Assembly (NCBI GenBank): GCA_029260735.1
Contig: JAJDCR010000081.1
Location: 124,001 to 188,000 of the forward strand
DNA: 64,000 nucleotides
Reading direction: 5' to 3'
Origin: Planctomycetota bacterium
GTDB lineage: Bacteria > Planctomycetota > Uabimicrobiia > Uabimicrobiales > Uabimicrobiaceae
Below the pieces are notes generated by a model, which made no database searches, was not told where the DNA came from, and was given only the letters and a program-made list of their open reading frames with translations. Shown in pieces: positions 32,198 to 41,166 of the stretch. Position 1 is the first letter of the stretch. Each line of letters opens with the position of its first letter. The translations under genes and the position numbers were made by a program.

Positions 32198-34435
32198 CTA
32201 GTCATTGTCACTAATCAAAATAGTAATGGATCGTCCCTTGACTTCAATACCAGGCCCAGCATCAAGATTGCTTTGCCAGTTATCGAGGTCACCAAAATCA
32301 AAGCCATCTCCGTACCAAGATCGAGCCAGCACTTTCCAATTCCCTTGCGACCAATCTCCTAGGTTAGAAACTGAGAAATTATCCCAGTGTTCGTTATAAA
32401 TAACCATGAGATCTGGCTCTCCTGCTTTTCCCCACCAGACAGCTGCGAGTTGAGTAGATCCGCTTTTGGTACCTTGCCAAGAATAGGTGTATTTTCCGTT
32501 GTTGCGCGAACCGGAGTTTTTGCCACCAATTTGGGCTTCATTGATGTACTCGGGGAAATTGTCACGGCGAAAGTGAGTCCATTTTTTGCGTAACTGAATA
32601 AGGCTTTTTGTCCATTGAAATAGTTCTCGGCCATAGCGAGGACCATTGGGGGATTGGCTATTATTTCCGTCTTTTAGATCCCAGTCAATCCAGTTAACGT
32701 TGTTAATACTCTGGTCTCCGTTTTGCGACTCATAGTTATAAGTATTATGAGCGTCTTTCTGGACTAAAGCCGATGACTTGGTTCGTCCAAACTCATCTCC
32801 TTGGAGAATAAGAGGAACTCCCTGTGAAGTGAGAAGAACTCCCATCATTAGTTTTTGACGCTCTCGTCTCAAGTTCTCATCATTGTCACTATCCCAGCAG
32901 TTGTGTGATCCATCTTTGTCGTTAAAATAAACAACGTCTCGCAAAGTATAGCCATCGTGGCAAGTAAGCATGTTAATAGAGCGCCAAGGTTTAGAGGAAG
33001 CTGAAGTTCCTGCATCGGTAGCTCCTTGCCCTTCGATTAACTGCTTAAACAAACGAGGATTTTTCATTCCAGAGGCCGAAAAACGGCGCATATGATCGCG
33101 ATAACGTCCTAGCCACTTTGTCCAACGATTGTTTTGGTAGTTCCATCCTCCGCTGTCCATAAAGTCCCACCATTGGCCTCCCATATCCCAGGGTTCAGCA
33201 TGAAGATGGGCCTTAGCAAAGCGAGGGTCATTGTCAATCCAATCAGCGGCATCGGCAGATCCGTCGGCTAGTATTCGGGCCAAGTCAAAGCGAAAACCAT
33301 CGATCCCATAAACTTGATGCCACATAGACAAAGAATCGTTTACCCAACGTTTGGTAAAACGGTTGCTTCCGAAAAAAGTAACGTCATTACCTGTTCCTGT
33401 ATTGTTAAAGTAATAACGACCATCCGGGGTACTACGATAAGTTTCCGTGTTAGCTAAACCCATAAAGTTATAGTACTTTGCCGCCATCTTACCTTCACTT
33501 AGCCAAGGACTTTGCTCAGCAGTGTGATTATAGACAACATCCAAAAAGACAGCAATCCCCTTATCGTGAAAAGCTCGTACGAGTTCTTTTAATTCGACCA
33601 CAGACTGGTCTTTTTTCGAAGCATAGCGCGCTTCAGGAGTAAAAAAGTTGGTCGTCATGTAACCCCAATGATTGTAACGATCATCGGCATTACCTGTTTC
33701 TTCATCATACTCAATTATAGGCATCAACTCAACCGCATTGACACCTAGCTCAACTAAGTGATCAATTCCCGCAGAAAGGCCACCTGTCGTCTTCAGTCCA
33801 CTTTTAGCTAAGCCTAAGTAACTACCTCTGAGCGAGGGGTCTAAGCTTCTTAAGCGAGCGGTATAGTCTTGGACATGAAGTTCATAGACAATAAGATCCT
33901 TACGAGCTAGATTAACATAGCCCGGGTGACTGTCTTTCTCATGTTGATAGACAACGCTCTTACCTCCGCCAGCATAGATAGAGGTTTCCTGCTTAGCATA
34001 GGGAATGCTACGAAAAACTTCTCTAAAAGTGACGTTTTGGTTTTTGTAAGCATAAGGATCATTTAAATAGTAGTTCGGGTTAAATATCAAGGCGTAAGGT
34101 TGGTCAGGAGAAATATTATTTTCTCCCTGAGCTTGATACATATAAAAAGTGCCTTCTTTTACATCAGGTCCCGAAACACGCACTTTCCAGTCTGAATCTG
34201 TTCGGTGCATCGCAATGGTATGCTTAGGTGTAAGATCTTTTGCTTCGGCAAAAATAAGCAAAGAGACTTGGGTAGCTTGGGGCGAATAGACAACAAAGTG
34301 AACACCCCCAGAGCCATCAATGTGCGCTCCATATCGCGTCTCGTTCGAATTAGTCGCTTGGATACTCTCCCCGGCCAAAGTCCAAGCAAATGAGCCAAGA
34401 ATAAGAAAAAAAGCCAGAAGAAAAACCTTGTTCAT
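32198..34435 (-). CDS. secreted isoamylase/glycogen-debranching-type GH13 enzyme
   Basis: The ATG at 34435 follows GGGAGG and gives 745 residues with a signal peptide (ending TLAG, about 22); an upstream in-frame ATG at 34495 lacks a site. An N-terminal CBM48-like sandwich (about 35-140) precedes the GH13 barrel. The nucleophile is in GFRFDLARIL, the acid Glu in HAEPWD, and the third Asp in CHDGYTL. GVNAVELMPI and QGDEFGRT are also typical of isoamylase/GlgX. The enzyme cuts alpha-1,6 branches of glycogen or starch-like polymers. Export is unusual for a glycogen debranching enzyme, so it may act on external polysaccharide. Confidence 0.88.
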   Translation of the reverse strand: MNKVFLLAFFLILGSFAWTLAGESIQATNSNETRYGAHIDGSGGVHFVVYSPQATQVSLLIFAEAKDLTPKHTIAMHRTDSDWKVRVSGPDVKEGTFYMYQAQGENNISPDQPYALIFNPNYYLNDPYAYKNQNVTFREVFRSIPYAKQETSIYAGGGKSVVYQHEKDSHPGYVNLARKDLIVYELHVQDYTARLRSLDPSLRGSYLGLAKSGLKTTGGLSAGIDHLVELGVNAVELMPIIEYDEETGNADDRYNHWGYMTTNFFTPEARYASKKDQSVVELKELVRAFHDKGIAVFLDVVYNHTAEQSPWLSEGKMAAKYYNFMGLANTETYRSTPDGRYYFNNTGTGNDVTFFGSNRFTKRWVNDSLSMWHQVYGIDGFRFDLARILADGSADAADWIDNDPRFAKAHLHAEPWDMGGQWWDFMDSGGWNYQNNRWTKWLGRYRDHMRRFSASGMKNPRLFKQLIEGQGATDAGTSASSKPWRSINMLTCHDGYTLRDVVYFNDKDGSHNCWDSDNDENLRRERQKLMMGVLLTSQGVPLILQGDEFGRTKSSALVQKDAHNTYNYESQNGDQSINNVNWIDWDLKDGNNSQSPNGPRYGRELFQWTKSLIQLRKKWTHFRRDNFPEYINEAQIGGKNSGSRNNGKYTYSWQGTKSGSTQLAAVWWGKAGEPDLMVIYNEHWDNFSVSNLGDWSQGNWKVLARSWYGDGFDFGDLDNWQSNLDAGPGIEVKGRSITILISDND

Positions 34436-34746
34436 AAGACCTCCCAGTCTTCGAATAAAAAAGCCCCATAAAAAATTAGGATGTGGGCTTTTCAAATATA
34501 TTTACAGCGTGTCAATTTTTAGGTATCAATGGAAATCTTTAACAAAACACAGTTTTCAAAACTGTAATTCTTAGATTTCTGATAATTTTTTATTTAGGAA
34601 AAGTTCTATTTTAGTTATTTTTCCACAAAATGACAATATTTTTCTGAGGACACCCTGTAATTTTTTCTCTCTCTGGAAAAGTCTTCGTGTTATAATTGTT
34701 TTGCTCAAAGAAATTTGATGTTTAGTGTTTTTTTAGGAAACTCAAT
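34436..34746. other. divergent intergenic region
   Basis: These 311 bases separate the isoamylase (-) from the REC-GGDEF gene (+). Apart from the extended -10 at 34688-34696 described separately, I see AT-rich DNA with no ORF and no strong hairpin. Confidence 0.5.
34688..34696 (+). promoter_or_regulatory. extended -10 promoter element
   Basis: TGTTATAAT: a TGn extension plus the consensus TATAAT at 34691-34696, 51 bases before the ATG at 34747. No good -35 is visible, as expected for extended -10 promoters. Confidence 0.6.
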
Positions 34747-35619
34747 ATGTCCTTAGTGAACGTTTTGGTTGTGGACGATGATCCGAGCACTCGAGGCATT
34801 GTTTCTTGCTACTTACAAATTCTCGATATGGATGTGAAAGAAGCAGAGGACGGTCTAGATGCTTTAGAAAAAATTTCCCAAGAGATTCCCGATGTAATAT
34901 TGCTAGATTTAGATATGCCGAAAATGGATGGCTTTACTTTGTGTCAAAAACTCCAGGAAAACCCTCGTTTAAAAGCAACCTACATAATTATTCTATCTGC
35001 GACCTCTGATATCGAACAAAAAGTAAAAGCTTTCGAAATAGGGGCACATGACTACTTAGTCAAGCCTTTTCATCCTGCAGAACTGAAGGCTCGAGTCCAA
35101 GTGGGAGCTCGAACCGTCAACGCTTTAAAAAATACGGTCATTGATGATCTAACCCAAGCTTACACTCGAAATTTTTTCCTGAGCTACTACCAACATGAGC
35201 AAATTCGCTGTTACCGAGAAAAAATTCCTTTCTGCGTAGTTTTTATAGATATAGATCACTTCAAAAACGTCAATGACACATATGGACATAAGATGGGAGA
35301 CAAAGCTCTCTGTCACTTTTCTCAAGAAATTCTGAAAGGAATTCGTCGGTCAGATATTTTTGCCCGTTGGGGAGGAGATGAATTCATCTTGTTTCTTCCC
35401 AGCACAAAGAAAGAAGGGGCAGAAATTCTTTGTCGAAGACTGCAGCAGCGGGTAAGAAATTTAAAAGTAGGACCAAAAGAAGTTTCTATTACGGCCAGCT
35501 TTGGGATCACCGACAAACTCTCTGAAGGCATAGATTTGATTCAAGTTGCAGATGACTCCCTCTATAAAGCAAAAGAACGAGGTCGTGACTGCATTTACAC
35601 TCGAGCACCACTCAAATAG
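34747..35619 (+). CDS. response regulator with diguanylate cyclase (GGDEF) output
   Basis: The 290-residue protein has a receiver domain (1-120) with DDD at 9-11, the phospho-Asp in LLDLDMPKMDG and Lys in YLVKPF. A GGDEF domain follows (about 130-288). The active site is intact (RWGGDEF), and an RxxD inhibitory site (RRSD) lies five residues before it, so product inhibition by c-di-GMP is likely. Architecture is a compact WspR/PleD-like regulator. No histidine kinase is adjacent. The moaB gene follows after 11 bases. Confidence 0.92.
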   Translation: MSLVNVLVVDDDPSTRGIVSCYLQILDMDVKEAEDGLDALEKISQEIPDVILLDLDMPKMDGFTLCQKLQENPRLKATYIIILSATSDIEQKVKAFEIGAHDYLVKPFHPAELKARVQVGARTVNALKNTVIDDLTQAYTRNFFLSYYQHEQIRCYREKIPFCVVFIDIDHFKNVNDTYGHKMGDKALCHFSQEILKGIRRSDIFARWGGDEFILFLPSTKKEGAEILCRRLQQRVRNLKVGPKEVSITASFGITDKLSEGIDLIQVADDSLYKAKERGRDCIYTRAPLK

Positions 35620-35630
35620 AGAAAGAAAAC

Positions 35631-36143
35631 ATGGAAAAAGAATTTACTTCCTTAAAAATAGCAATTTTAAAAATCTCTGATACCCGAACAGAGGAAACCG
35701 ACACTGTAGGCTCCATGTTGATAGACTTAATCAAGGAAGAAGGACACACTCCCACGGAGAAAATCATCGTTCCCGATTGTATTTATCAGATTAGAGCAGC
35801 CCTTTCTCATTGGATAGCCAAAGCTCAAGTCCAAGTAATTATTTCAACAGGAGGAACGGGAGTAACAGGACGAGATGGCACTCCTGAAGCAGTTAAACCT
35901 TTACTAGACAAAGAGATTGAAGGGTTTGGAGAAATTTTCAGAATGACATCTTATCAGAATATTGGAATGTCTACGATTCAATCACGAGCTTTAGCTGGAG
36001 TCGCCAACGGAGTTTATCTTTTCTGTTTACCTGGTTCTAAAGGAGCCTGCAAGGATGGATGGGGATTAATTCGCCAACAACTGGATTCGCGCACTCGTCC
36101 CTGCAACTTAGTTGATTTAATGCCCCGTTTAAAAGAAAAATAA
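35631..36143 (+). CDS. moaB: molybdenum cofactor biosynthesis protein B/MogA-type
   Basis: The 170-residue protein is a typical MoaB/MogA fold. ILKISDTR is at the N-terminus, followed by STGGTGVTGRDGTPEA (about 85-100) and LFCLPGSKGACKDGW (about 126-140). The family adenylates molybdopterin or assists that step in moco synthesis. Length fits MoaB. The closest neighbours are a GGDEF regulator and an ATPase, not moco genes. The start follows GAGAAAGAAAAC. Confidence 0.9.
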   Translation: MEKEFTSLKIAILKISDTRTEETDTVGSMLIDLIKEEGHTPTEKIIVPDCIYQIRAALSHWIAKAQVQVIISTGGTGVTGRDGTPEAVKPLLDKEIEGFGEIFRMTSYQNIGMSTIQSRALAGVANGVYLFCLPGSKGACKDGWGLIRQQLDSRTRPCNLVDLMPRLKEK

Positions 36144-36173
36144 AAAATCCTAAAGACAAGTAGAAAGAGAAAT

Positions 36174-38336
36174 ATGGATATTCATTTTGGTTACACAAAG
36201 ACAGAAGCTCTATCGCTCAAACTAGAAACATTTCGTCGCCATATGGTTTGTTTAGGAGCATCGGGTAGTGGAAAAACAGTTGCCTGTAAAGTGATTTGTG
36301 AAGAATTTATCCGGCAAGGAGTTCCTGTTATTGCCATAGATCCTCAAGGAGACATCGCAAGCTTGATGGAAATTGAAGACCCAAAAGTTTCTGTTTCCAA
36401 AGGAGTGTCCACAAAACAAATCCAAGATTATGAGAAAAATGCAGAGGTAGTTGTCTGGACTCCGGCCAGTACAATTGGAGTTCCCCTTTCTCTAAACCCT
36501 ATCGGCAACGCCCAAAATACTCTTCAGAAAAAGCAGAGCTACGAACAAGTTTTAAGAACTGTTTCTTTAGCGGCAGATAGTATCACTGCCCTTCTCGACT
36601 ATGAGCTGTCTTCGGAAGAAGGTCGTTTGGTGTCAGGCATTCTCAATCTTGCCCTAACTTTCATCAATGAAAACGAACTCCCTATTTATGACTTCACCTC
36701 TTTAGCTGATTTTTTAGAAAAACCAGATGAGGATCTCCAAGAACGAATAAAACCTATTGCTAGCAATAGTAATTTACAGAAGCTCTCCAAGAAACTTCGT
36801 CTTCTTACCGTGGGAGTAAAGAGTCTCCTTTTTGAGTTAGGCAAACCTTTAAACATTGAAGCTCTCTTAGGGTTAGGGGAAAATGCTTCCCAAAAAACGC
36901 GCCTTTCTGTTATTTACTTAAACACTTTAGGTTCGCAAGAAGAGAAAGAGTTTTTTATCGCTCGCTTAGCCAGCTCTCTTTATCAATGGATGATTGCAAA
37001 TCCTAGCGAAAAACTACAAGCTCTCTTTTATATTGATGAGGTGGCCCCCTTTTTACCTCCTGTGCGCAAACCCGCTTGCAAAGACATCCTAAAACTCCTC
37101 TTTAAGCAGGCAAGAAAATATGGTGTCGGTTGTTTAATTGCCAGCCAAAACCCAGCTGACATTGATTACATGGCTTTATCACAATGCTCTACTTGGTGTT
37201 TAGGGCGACTCATTTCCCCCCAAGACATCAAAAAAGTAGAGAAAGTTCTACGTTCATTAGCAAGCGAAGACTGCGATGGTATTATCGAAAAACTTCCTTC
37301 TCTGAAGCCAGGAAAATTCATGCTTTTTGCTCCTGATGAGTTCAAAAATGTAGTTGAGCTACAAATTCGTTGGCTCATCACCAAGCACAAAACCCTTGAT
37401 GAAGAAAAAATCCAAGCTTTAGTTCCAGATAGCCTGCGCCAAGCCTATCTTCTTAGCTCTAAACAAACACCTCCTCAGACAAAGTCTCTTTCCAACACAA
37501 CAGATTCATCCCATTGTTCTGCTGAAACAAAAAAAGAAACCAAAAAAGAAACAGAAAACTTTACGCCAGAAGAACGTATTCTTAAGTTTTTAGAAGAAGA
37601 GCCTGGTTGTTTTACAAGTACCGAAATTGCCGATCGCCTTGAAGTGGCAACTTCGACCGCTCGTCGTTACCTAAGCCGTTTAGAAAAACAAGTCAAAAAA
37701 GTCAAGCAAGGAAAAAACTTCCTCTATTGGCATAAACGCTATTCTTTCCTTCCCGAGCATGGTCTAACGTACTGCGTTGACATTGCTAAACTCCAAGTTT
37801 TAGAGCGAGAAGCGATGCGCCTTGCCCAAAAGCAACTCAAGCGACAATTGGTCTTTTTTGAAACAGAAAAAATTACCCACACCGATCTCTATTATCTTCC
37901 TCTATGGCAAGTGAATTTTACCGAAGAGCTGGAGAAGTCCTTTCTTTTCTTTAAGACAACCTCACACAAGCAGGAAAACATCTACTTCCACGCCATTACA
38001 GGGAAAGTCTGTGGCTATGAACGGGGAAATGGATTTTACTTTGTTGATACGCCGAGAGAAAGCCCCTCTCTTCTCATCGACCTAGATGATGTTTGCACCT
38101 TTGACTGTATTCCTCCAGGAGAAATTGACCTAGAACCTGGAATTTGGAACGATATATTATCAGAGCTAGAGATCGAAAAGCGTATCGCCCGAAAGTTTAA
38201 AATCGATATTCACAAAATCCGCATGAGTTTTTTGCCTGTCTGGCGTTTTGAGCTAACACGAACAGATAACCCTCCCAATGAAAAAGATAAAAAGAGAACT
38301 CTCTTTCTGGACGGAGTAACGGGAATGCCCATTTAA
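36174..38336 (+). CDS. HerA-like/DUF853-type ATPase with winged-helix segment
   Basis: In this 720-residue protein Walker A is GASGSGKT (about 30-37), a DPQGD motif follows near 58-62, and Walker B is LFYIDEV (about 285-291). These features match the HerA/FtsK-like group of helicase-related ATPases of the DUF853/DUF87 type. Residues about 465-515 (ERILKFLEEE..., STEIADRLEVATSTARRYL) form a winged helix-turn-helix. The C-terminal 200 residues are of unknown fold. It could act on DNA or in a translocation complex; no NurA nuclease gene is adjacent. Confidence 0.75.
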   Translation: MDIHFGYTKTEALSLKLETFRRHMVCLGASGSGKTVACKVICEEFIRQGVPVIAIDPQGDIASLMEIEDPKVSVSKGVSTKQIQDYEKNAEVVVWTPASTIGVPLSLNPIGNAQNTLQKKQSYEQVLRTVSLAADSITALLDYELSSEEGRLVSGILNLALTFINENELPIYDFTSLADFLEKPDEDLQERIKPIASNSNLQKLSKKLRLLTVGVKSLLFELGKPLNIEALLGLGENASQKTRLSVIYLNTLGSQEEKEFFIARLASSLYQWMIANPSEKLQALFYIDEVAPFLPPVRKPACKDILKLLFKQARKYGVGCLIASQNPADIDYMALSQCSTWCLGRLISPQDIKKVEKVLRSLASEDCDGIIEKLPSLKPGKFMLFAPDEFKNVVELQIRWLITKHKTLDEEKIQALVPDSLRQAYLLSSKQTPPQTKSLSNTTDSSHCSAETKKETKKETENFTPEERILKFLEEEPGCFTSTEIADRLEVATSTARRYLSRLEKQVKKVKQGKNFLYWHKRYSFLPEHGLTYCVDIAKLQVLEREAMRLAQKQLKRQLVFFETEKITHTDLYYLPLWQVNFTEELEKSFLFFKTTSHKQENIYFHAITGKVCGYERGNGFYFVDTPRESPSLLIDLDDVCTFDCIPPGEIDLEPGIWNDILSELEIEKRIARKFKIDIHKIRMSFLPVWRFELTRTDNPPNEKDKKRTLFLDGVTGMPI

Positions 38337-38384
38337 GTTAAGCATTGCCCAATCAAAATATAGATTGAACCTCCAATGGAATTC

Positions 38385-38412
38385 TTGATTTCTCTTAGCT
38401 TTTTTGTACAAT
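38385..38412 (+). promoter_or_regulatory. sigma70-type promoter for the PCD gene
   Basis: TTGATT (38385-38390), 16 bases, TACAAT (38407-38412), 67 bases before the ATG at 38479. Confidence 0.6.
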
Positions 38413-38478
38413 GACGAACAAATTGAATTTTAGAATATATTTTAGGAAAACATCTTTTCATTGAAAAGGAATATTTTT

Positions 38479-38808
38479 ATGAGTGATCTACGACAAAAAA
38501 CTTGCCGTCCTTGCGAGGGAGGTGTTTCCCCTATGACCGACTCGCAAATTCAAAGATATTTAGAACAAGTAAATGGTTGGGAATACAAGGAGGGAGAAAT
38601 CGTTCGTAATTTTACTTTCAAGAATTATTATGAGACTATGGCTTTTGTCAATGCTGTAGCTTGGGTTTCTCACAAAGAAAATCATCACCCCCTCTTAGAA
38701 GTAGGCTTTCGTAACTGTGCCATCAAATATAGTACTCATGCCATCCAAGGGATCTCTGAAAACGATTTTATCTGTGCCGCCAAAGTCGATGCCCTTGTTT
38801 CTGACTAG
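38479..38808 (+). CDS. 4a-hydroxytetrahydrobiopterin dehydratase (pterin-4a-carbinolamine dehydratase)
   Basis: The 109-residue protein starts at the ATG at 38479, with AAGGA eight bases before; the frame extends to a TTG at 38461 that lacks a site. The family motif HHPLLEV..., with the preceding His (SHKENHHP), is present, as are GWEY near 33 and YSTHA near 88. The enzyme recycles the pterin cofactor of aromatic amino-acid hydroxylases. No hydroxylase gene is visible in the window. Confidence 0.9.
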   Translation: MSDLRQKTCRPCEGGVSPMTDSQIQRYLEQVNGWEYKEGEIVRNFTFKNYYETMAFVNAVAWVSHKENHHPLLEVGFRNCAIKYSTHAIQGISENDFICAAKVDALVSD

Positions 38809-38820
38809 AAAGATTTTTCC

Positions 38821-39531
38821 ATGAATTTCTCTAACTACGATTTTGAGACTTTTCATCCTCAGAAAAGAAAAAGTCGTGAACATAATCAACAAAGATTAAA
38901 AGTAAAACGTAAACTACAAAAAATAGGAGAGCTAATAAAACCTTCTTTAAAAGAGGTGGATTTACCAGTTCTCATTAAAACGAGTCTCCATCACCCTTTT
39001 ATTCACAACAATTTTTATGTAGATTCTCAGTGGCTTTATTTTACTCCCGCAAAAAAGCTCATCAATCCACTAAAAGATATTCTCGGCTCTTCTTTTCACA
39101 AAGAGTTGAACTCTAGCTATACTCATCTTGTTCTTATCATTAGCATTGATTTTGAAAAAGTCACCCTCTCCTTAAAAATCCATGCTAGCGCTTGGTGGGA
39201 TGGACAAAATATCAAAAATAAGTGCGCTCAAAAGGAAAATCGCGAAGAGTTTTGCGCTCTGCTTCAGAAAGCGCCCGAATTTTATCTAAAAGTCCATGAT
39301 TGGAAAAAGCTTTACCCTTGCCAAGACATGAAAGAGTCTGAGCTTGCTAGTTTTTTCCATTATTATACTCCGGGAGAACATTGGTTTCACATGGATCATG
39401 TTATTGGGCGAGAAGATCCTCTCGCAACCAGTCCCGACCTAATCGAGCACGCAGAAAAACTATTCACGTCTCTTACAGAAGTTTATCGTTTTATGCTCTG
39501 GAGCCCTGAGAACAATTTCCTTTTTAAGTAG
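38821..39531 (+). CDS. conserved-looking hypothetical protein
   Basis: The 236-residue protein has no signal peptide or membrane segment. A basic N-terminus (about 14-35, many Lys/Arg) is followed by mixed alpha/beta sequence with several aromatic-rich stretches (SAWWDGQN, FFHYYTPGEHWFHMD). I do not recognise the family. It lies 12 bases after the dehydratase stop and 36 bases before trkA, so co-transcription with either is possible. Confidence 0.55.
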   Translation: MNFSNYDFETFHPQKRKSREHNQQRLKVKRKLQKIGELIKPSLKEVDLPVLIKTSLHHPFIHNNFYVDSQWLYFTPAKKLINPLKDILGSSFHKELNSSYTHLVLIISIDFEKVTLSLKIHASAWWDGQNIKNKCAQKENREEFCALLQKAPEFYLKVHDWKKLYPCQDMKESELASFFHYYTPGEHWFHMDHVIGREDPLATSPDLIEHAEKLFTSLTEVYRFMLWSPENNFLFK

Positions 39532-39567
39532 GGTATTTCCCTCAAAAAAGTATTAGAAAGATAGAAT

Positions 39568-40914
39568 ATGCGTATTTTAATTTTAGGGGCAGGTGTTGTT
39601 GGCTTAAACTTGGCTCAGCAACTCTCTCAAGAAGGCCATGATATTCGTTGTTTGGATAAAGACCATGCTCTTTTAAAGGAAATCCAAGAACGAATGGATA
39701 TTATGGTTGTATATGGAGATGCCGCAAAACCCTCTGACCTTAGAGCCGCCGATATTGAAAAAACGGACATGGTGATTGCTGTCACCAGCAGTGATGCTCT
39801 TAACTTACTCGCCTGCCAAATTGCAGGAAAATTTCAGGTTCCCCATAGAGTCGCCCGCATTCGCAACCCTGAATTAGTCGGAAAAGGGGGATTATTCACT
39901 CCTCAAGACCTCGGCATAGAAAGAGTCATTAGTCCCGAAACAATCGCAATGGATACAATTAATCGTTTTATGGAAACTCCAGGAGCAATTGAGGTTGCGG
40001 ATTTTGCTGACGGAGAGATCCGTCTATGTGCTTTTAACGTCCAAGAAAGCTCTCCTTTTGCCGGAGTTCAGTTAAAAGATGTGCGAAGCACAGTAGATTT
40101 TCATAATTTTCTGATTGTTGCCATTGAAAGAGAAGATGGGGTTATCATTCCGAAAGGGGAAGAAGAGGTAAAAGTAGGAGATCTAATTTTTGTTATTTTA
40201 GAAAAAGAAAAGGTTCATCAATTTTTACCTTATGTCAGTGAAGGATACCACAAAATAAAAAAAGTGGTTATTTTTGCCGCCACTCAACTAGGAAAAAGTT
40301 TAGCTATTACTCTAGAATCGCAAGTGGAAAAAGTTATCCTTGTTGAGCCCAATATGAAAAGAGCAGAGGAAGCCGCATCCACTCTTTCTGCTCATGTTGT
40401 TTGCGGAGACATTACCGACGAAGAAATTCTCAGTGAAATTGGTATGAAAAATACCGATTATTTTATTGCTCTTTCGCCTGATGATGAAATTAATATACTA
40501 AGCTGTCTCTTTGCCAAGCAACACGGTGCACACTACGTGATTACTTTAGAAAACACAAGTAAATACAGCTCTCTCATTCATTACATGGATATTGATGTTG
40601 TTATTAATCCTAAACTTCTCACTGTAGGCAAAATTTTAAAAGATCTTCGTCGTGGGAGAATATCTTCCATCGCAAAATTATATGAAAGTGAAGCTGAAGT
40701 AATTGAATTAGAAGTATTAGGAAATTCTCCCGTAGTTGGCCATCCATTAAAATCCGTTAATTTTCCTAAAGATGCTCTTATTGGGGCTATTATCAGGCAC
40801 GGCTCTATGATTATTCCGACAGGAGAAAATATGGTTTATGCAGGAGATAAAGTAATTATTTTTGCTCTACCTCATGCCATCTCTAAAATTGAGAAGCTTT
40901 TTGATCGCGCTTAG
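39568..40914 (+). CDS. trkA: Trk potassium uptake regulatory protein
   Basis: The 448-residue protein has two RCK modules. The first begins with the NAD-binding GAGVVGLNLA (about 7-16) and contains YGDAAKPSDL; the second begins near 230 (VVIFAATQLGKSLA). Each ends in a TrkA_C domain. It gates K+ uptake through TrkH/TrkG-type channels upon NAD(H) or ATP binding. No trkH gene is nearby. The TAG stop (40912-40914) coincides with the left end of a MITE-like element. Confidence 0.92.
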   Translation: MRILILGAGVVGLNLAQQLSQEGHDIRCLDKDHALLKEIQERMDIMVVYGDAAKPSDLRAADIEKTDMVIAVTSSDALNLLACQIAGKFQVPHRVARIRNPELVGKGGLFTPQDLGIERVISPETIAMDTINRFMETPGAIEVADFADGEIRLCAFNVQESSPFAGVQLKDVRSTVDFHNFLIVAIEREDGVIIPKGEEEVKVGDLIFVILEKEKVHQFLPYVSEGYHKIKKVVIFAATQLGKSLAITLESQVEKVILVEPNMKRAEEAASTLSAHVVCGDITDEEILSEIGMKNTDYFIALSPDDEINILSCLFAKQHGAHYVITLENTSKYSSLIHYMDIDVVINPKLLTVGKILKDLRRGRISSIAKLYESEAEVIELEVLGNSPVVGHPLKSVNFPKDALIGAIIRHGSMIIPTGENMVYAGDKVIIFALPHAISKIEKLFDRA

Positions 40915-41072
40915 GGCGTGTCAGCATTTAACCTTTGCTTATTCTCTAGTTTTTATAAAATCTAGGAGCGTTGCTCCTCGATTACAGAAAAAAATTATGC
41001 TCACTCGTCGCGCCTTCCTATATTTCACAAAAACTTAGATACTAAACAAAACTTAAATACCGACACGCCCTA
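40912..41072. mobile_element. MITE-like element with TA...TA ends
   Basis: The left end TAGGGCGTGTCAGCATTTAA (40912-40931) is matched by the inverted right end (41053-41072) at 18 of 20 positions. The element is 161 bases long, has no ORF, and begins with the stop codon of trkA. The TAGGG(C/T)(G/C)TGT edge is shared with the element at 30408-30584, although the inner sequences differ. TA at both ends fits an IS630/Tc1-type target duplication. Confidence 0.8.
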
Positions 41073-41166
41073 AAAGAGCTTGCAATTTTTATATTTCTAT
41101 GGTACCGTAAAACGAAAGTTAACTATCGACTTCCCTGGATATTAGCAAGTAGTAGAGGAGAGGGGA

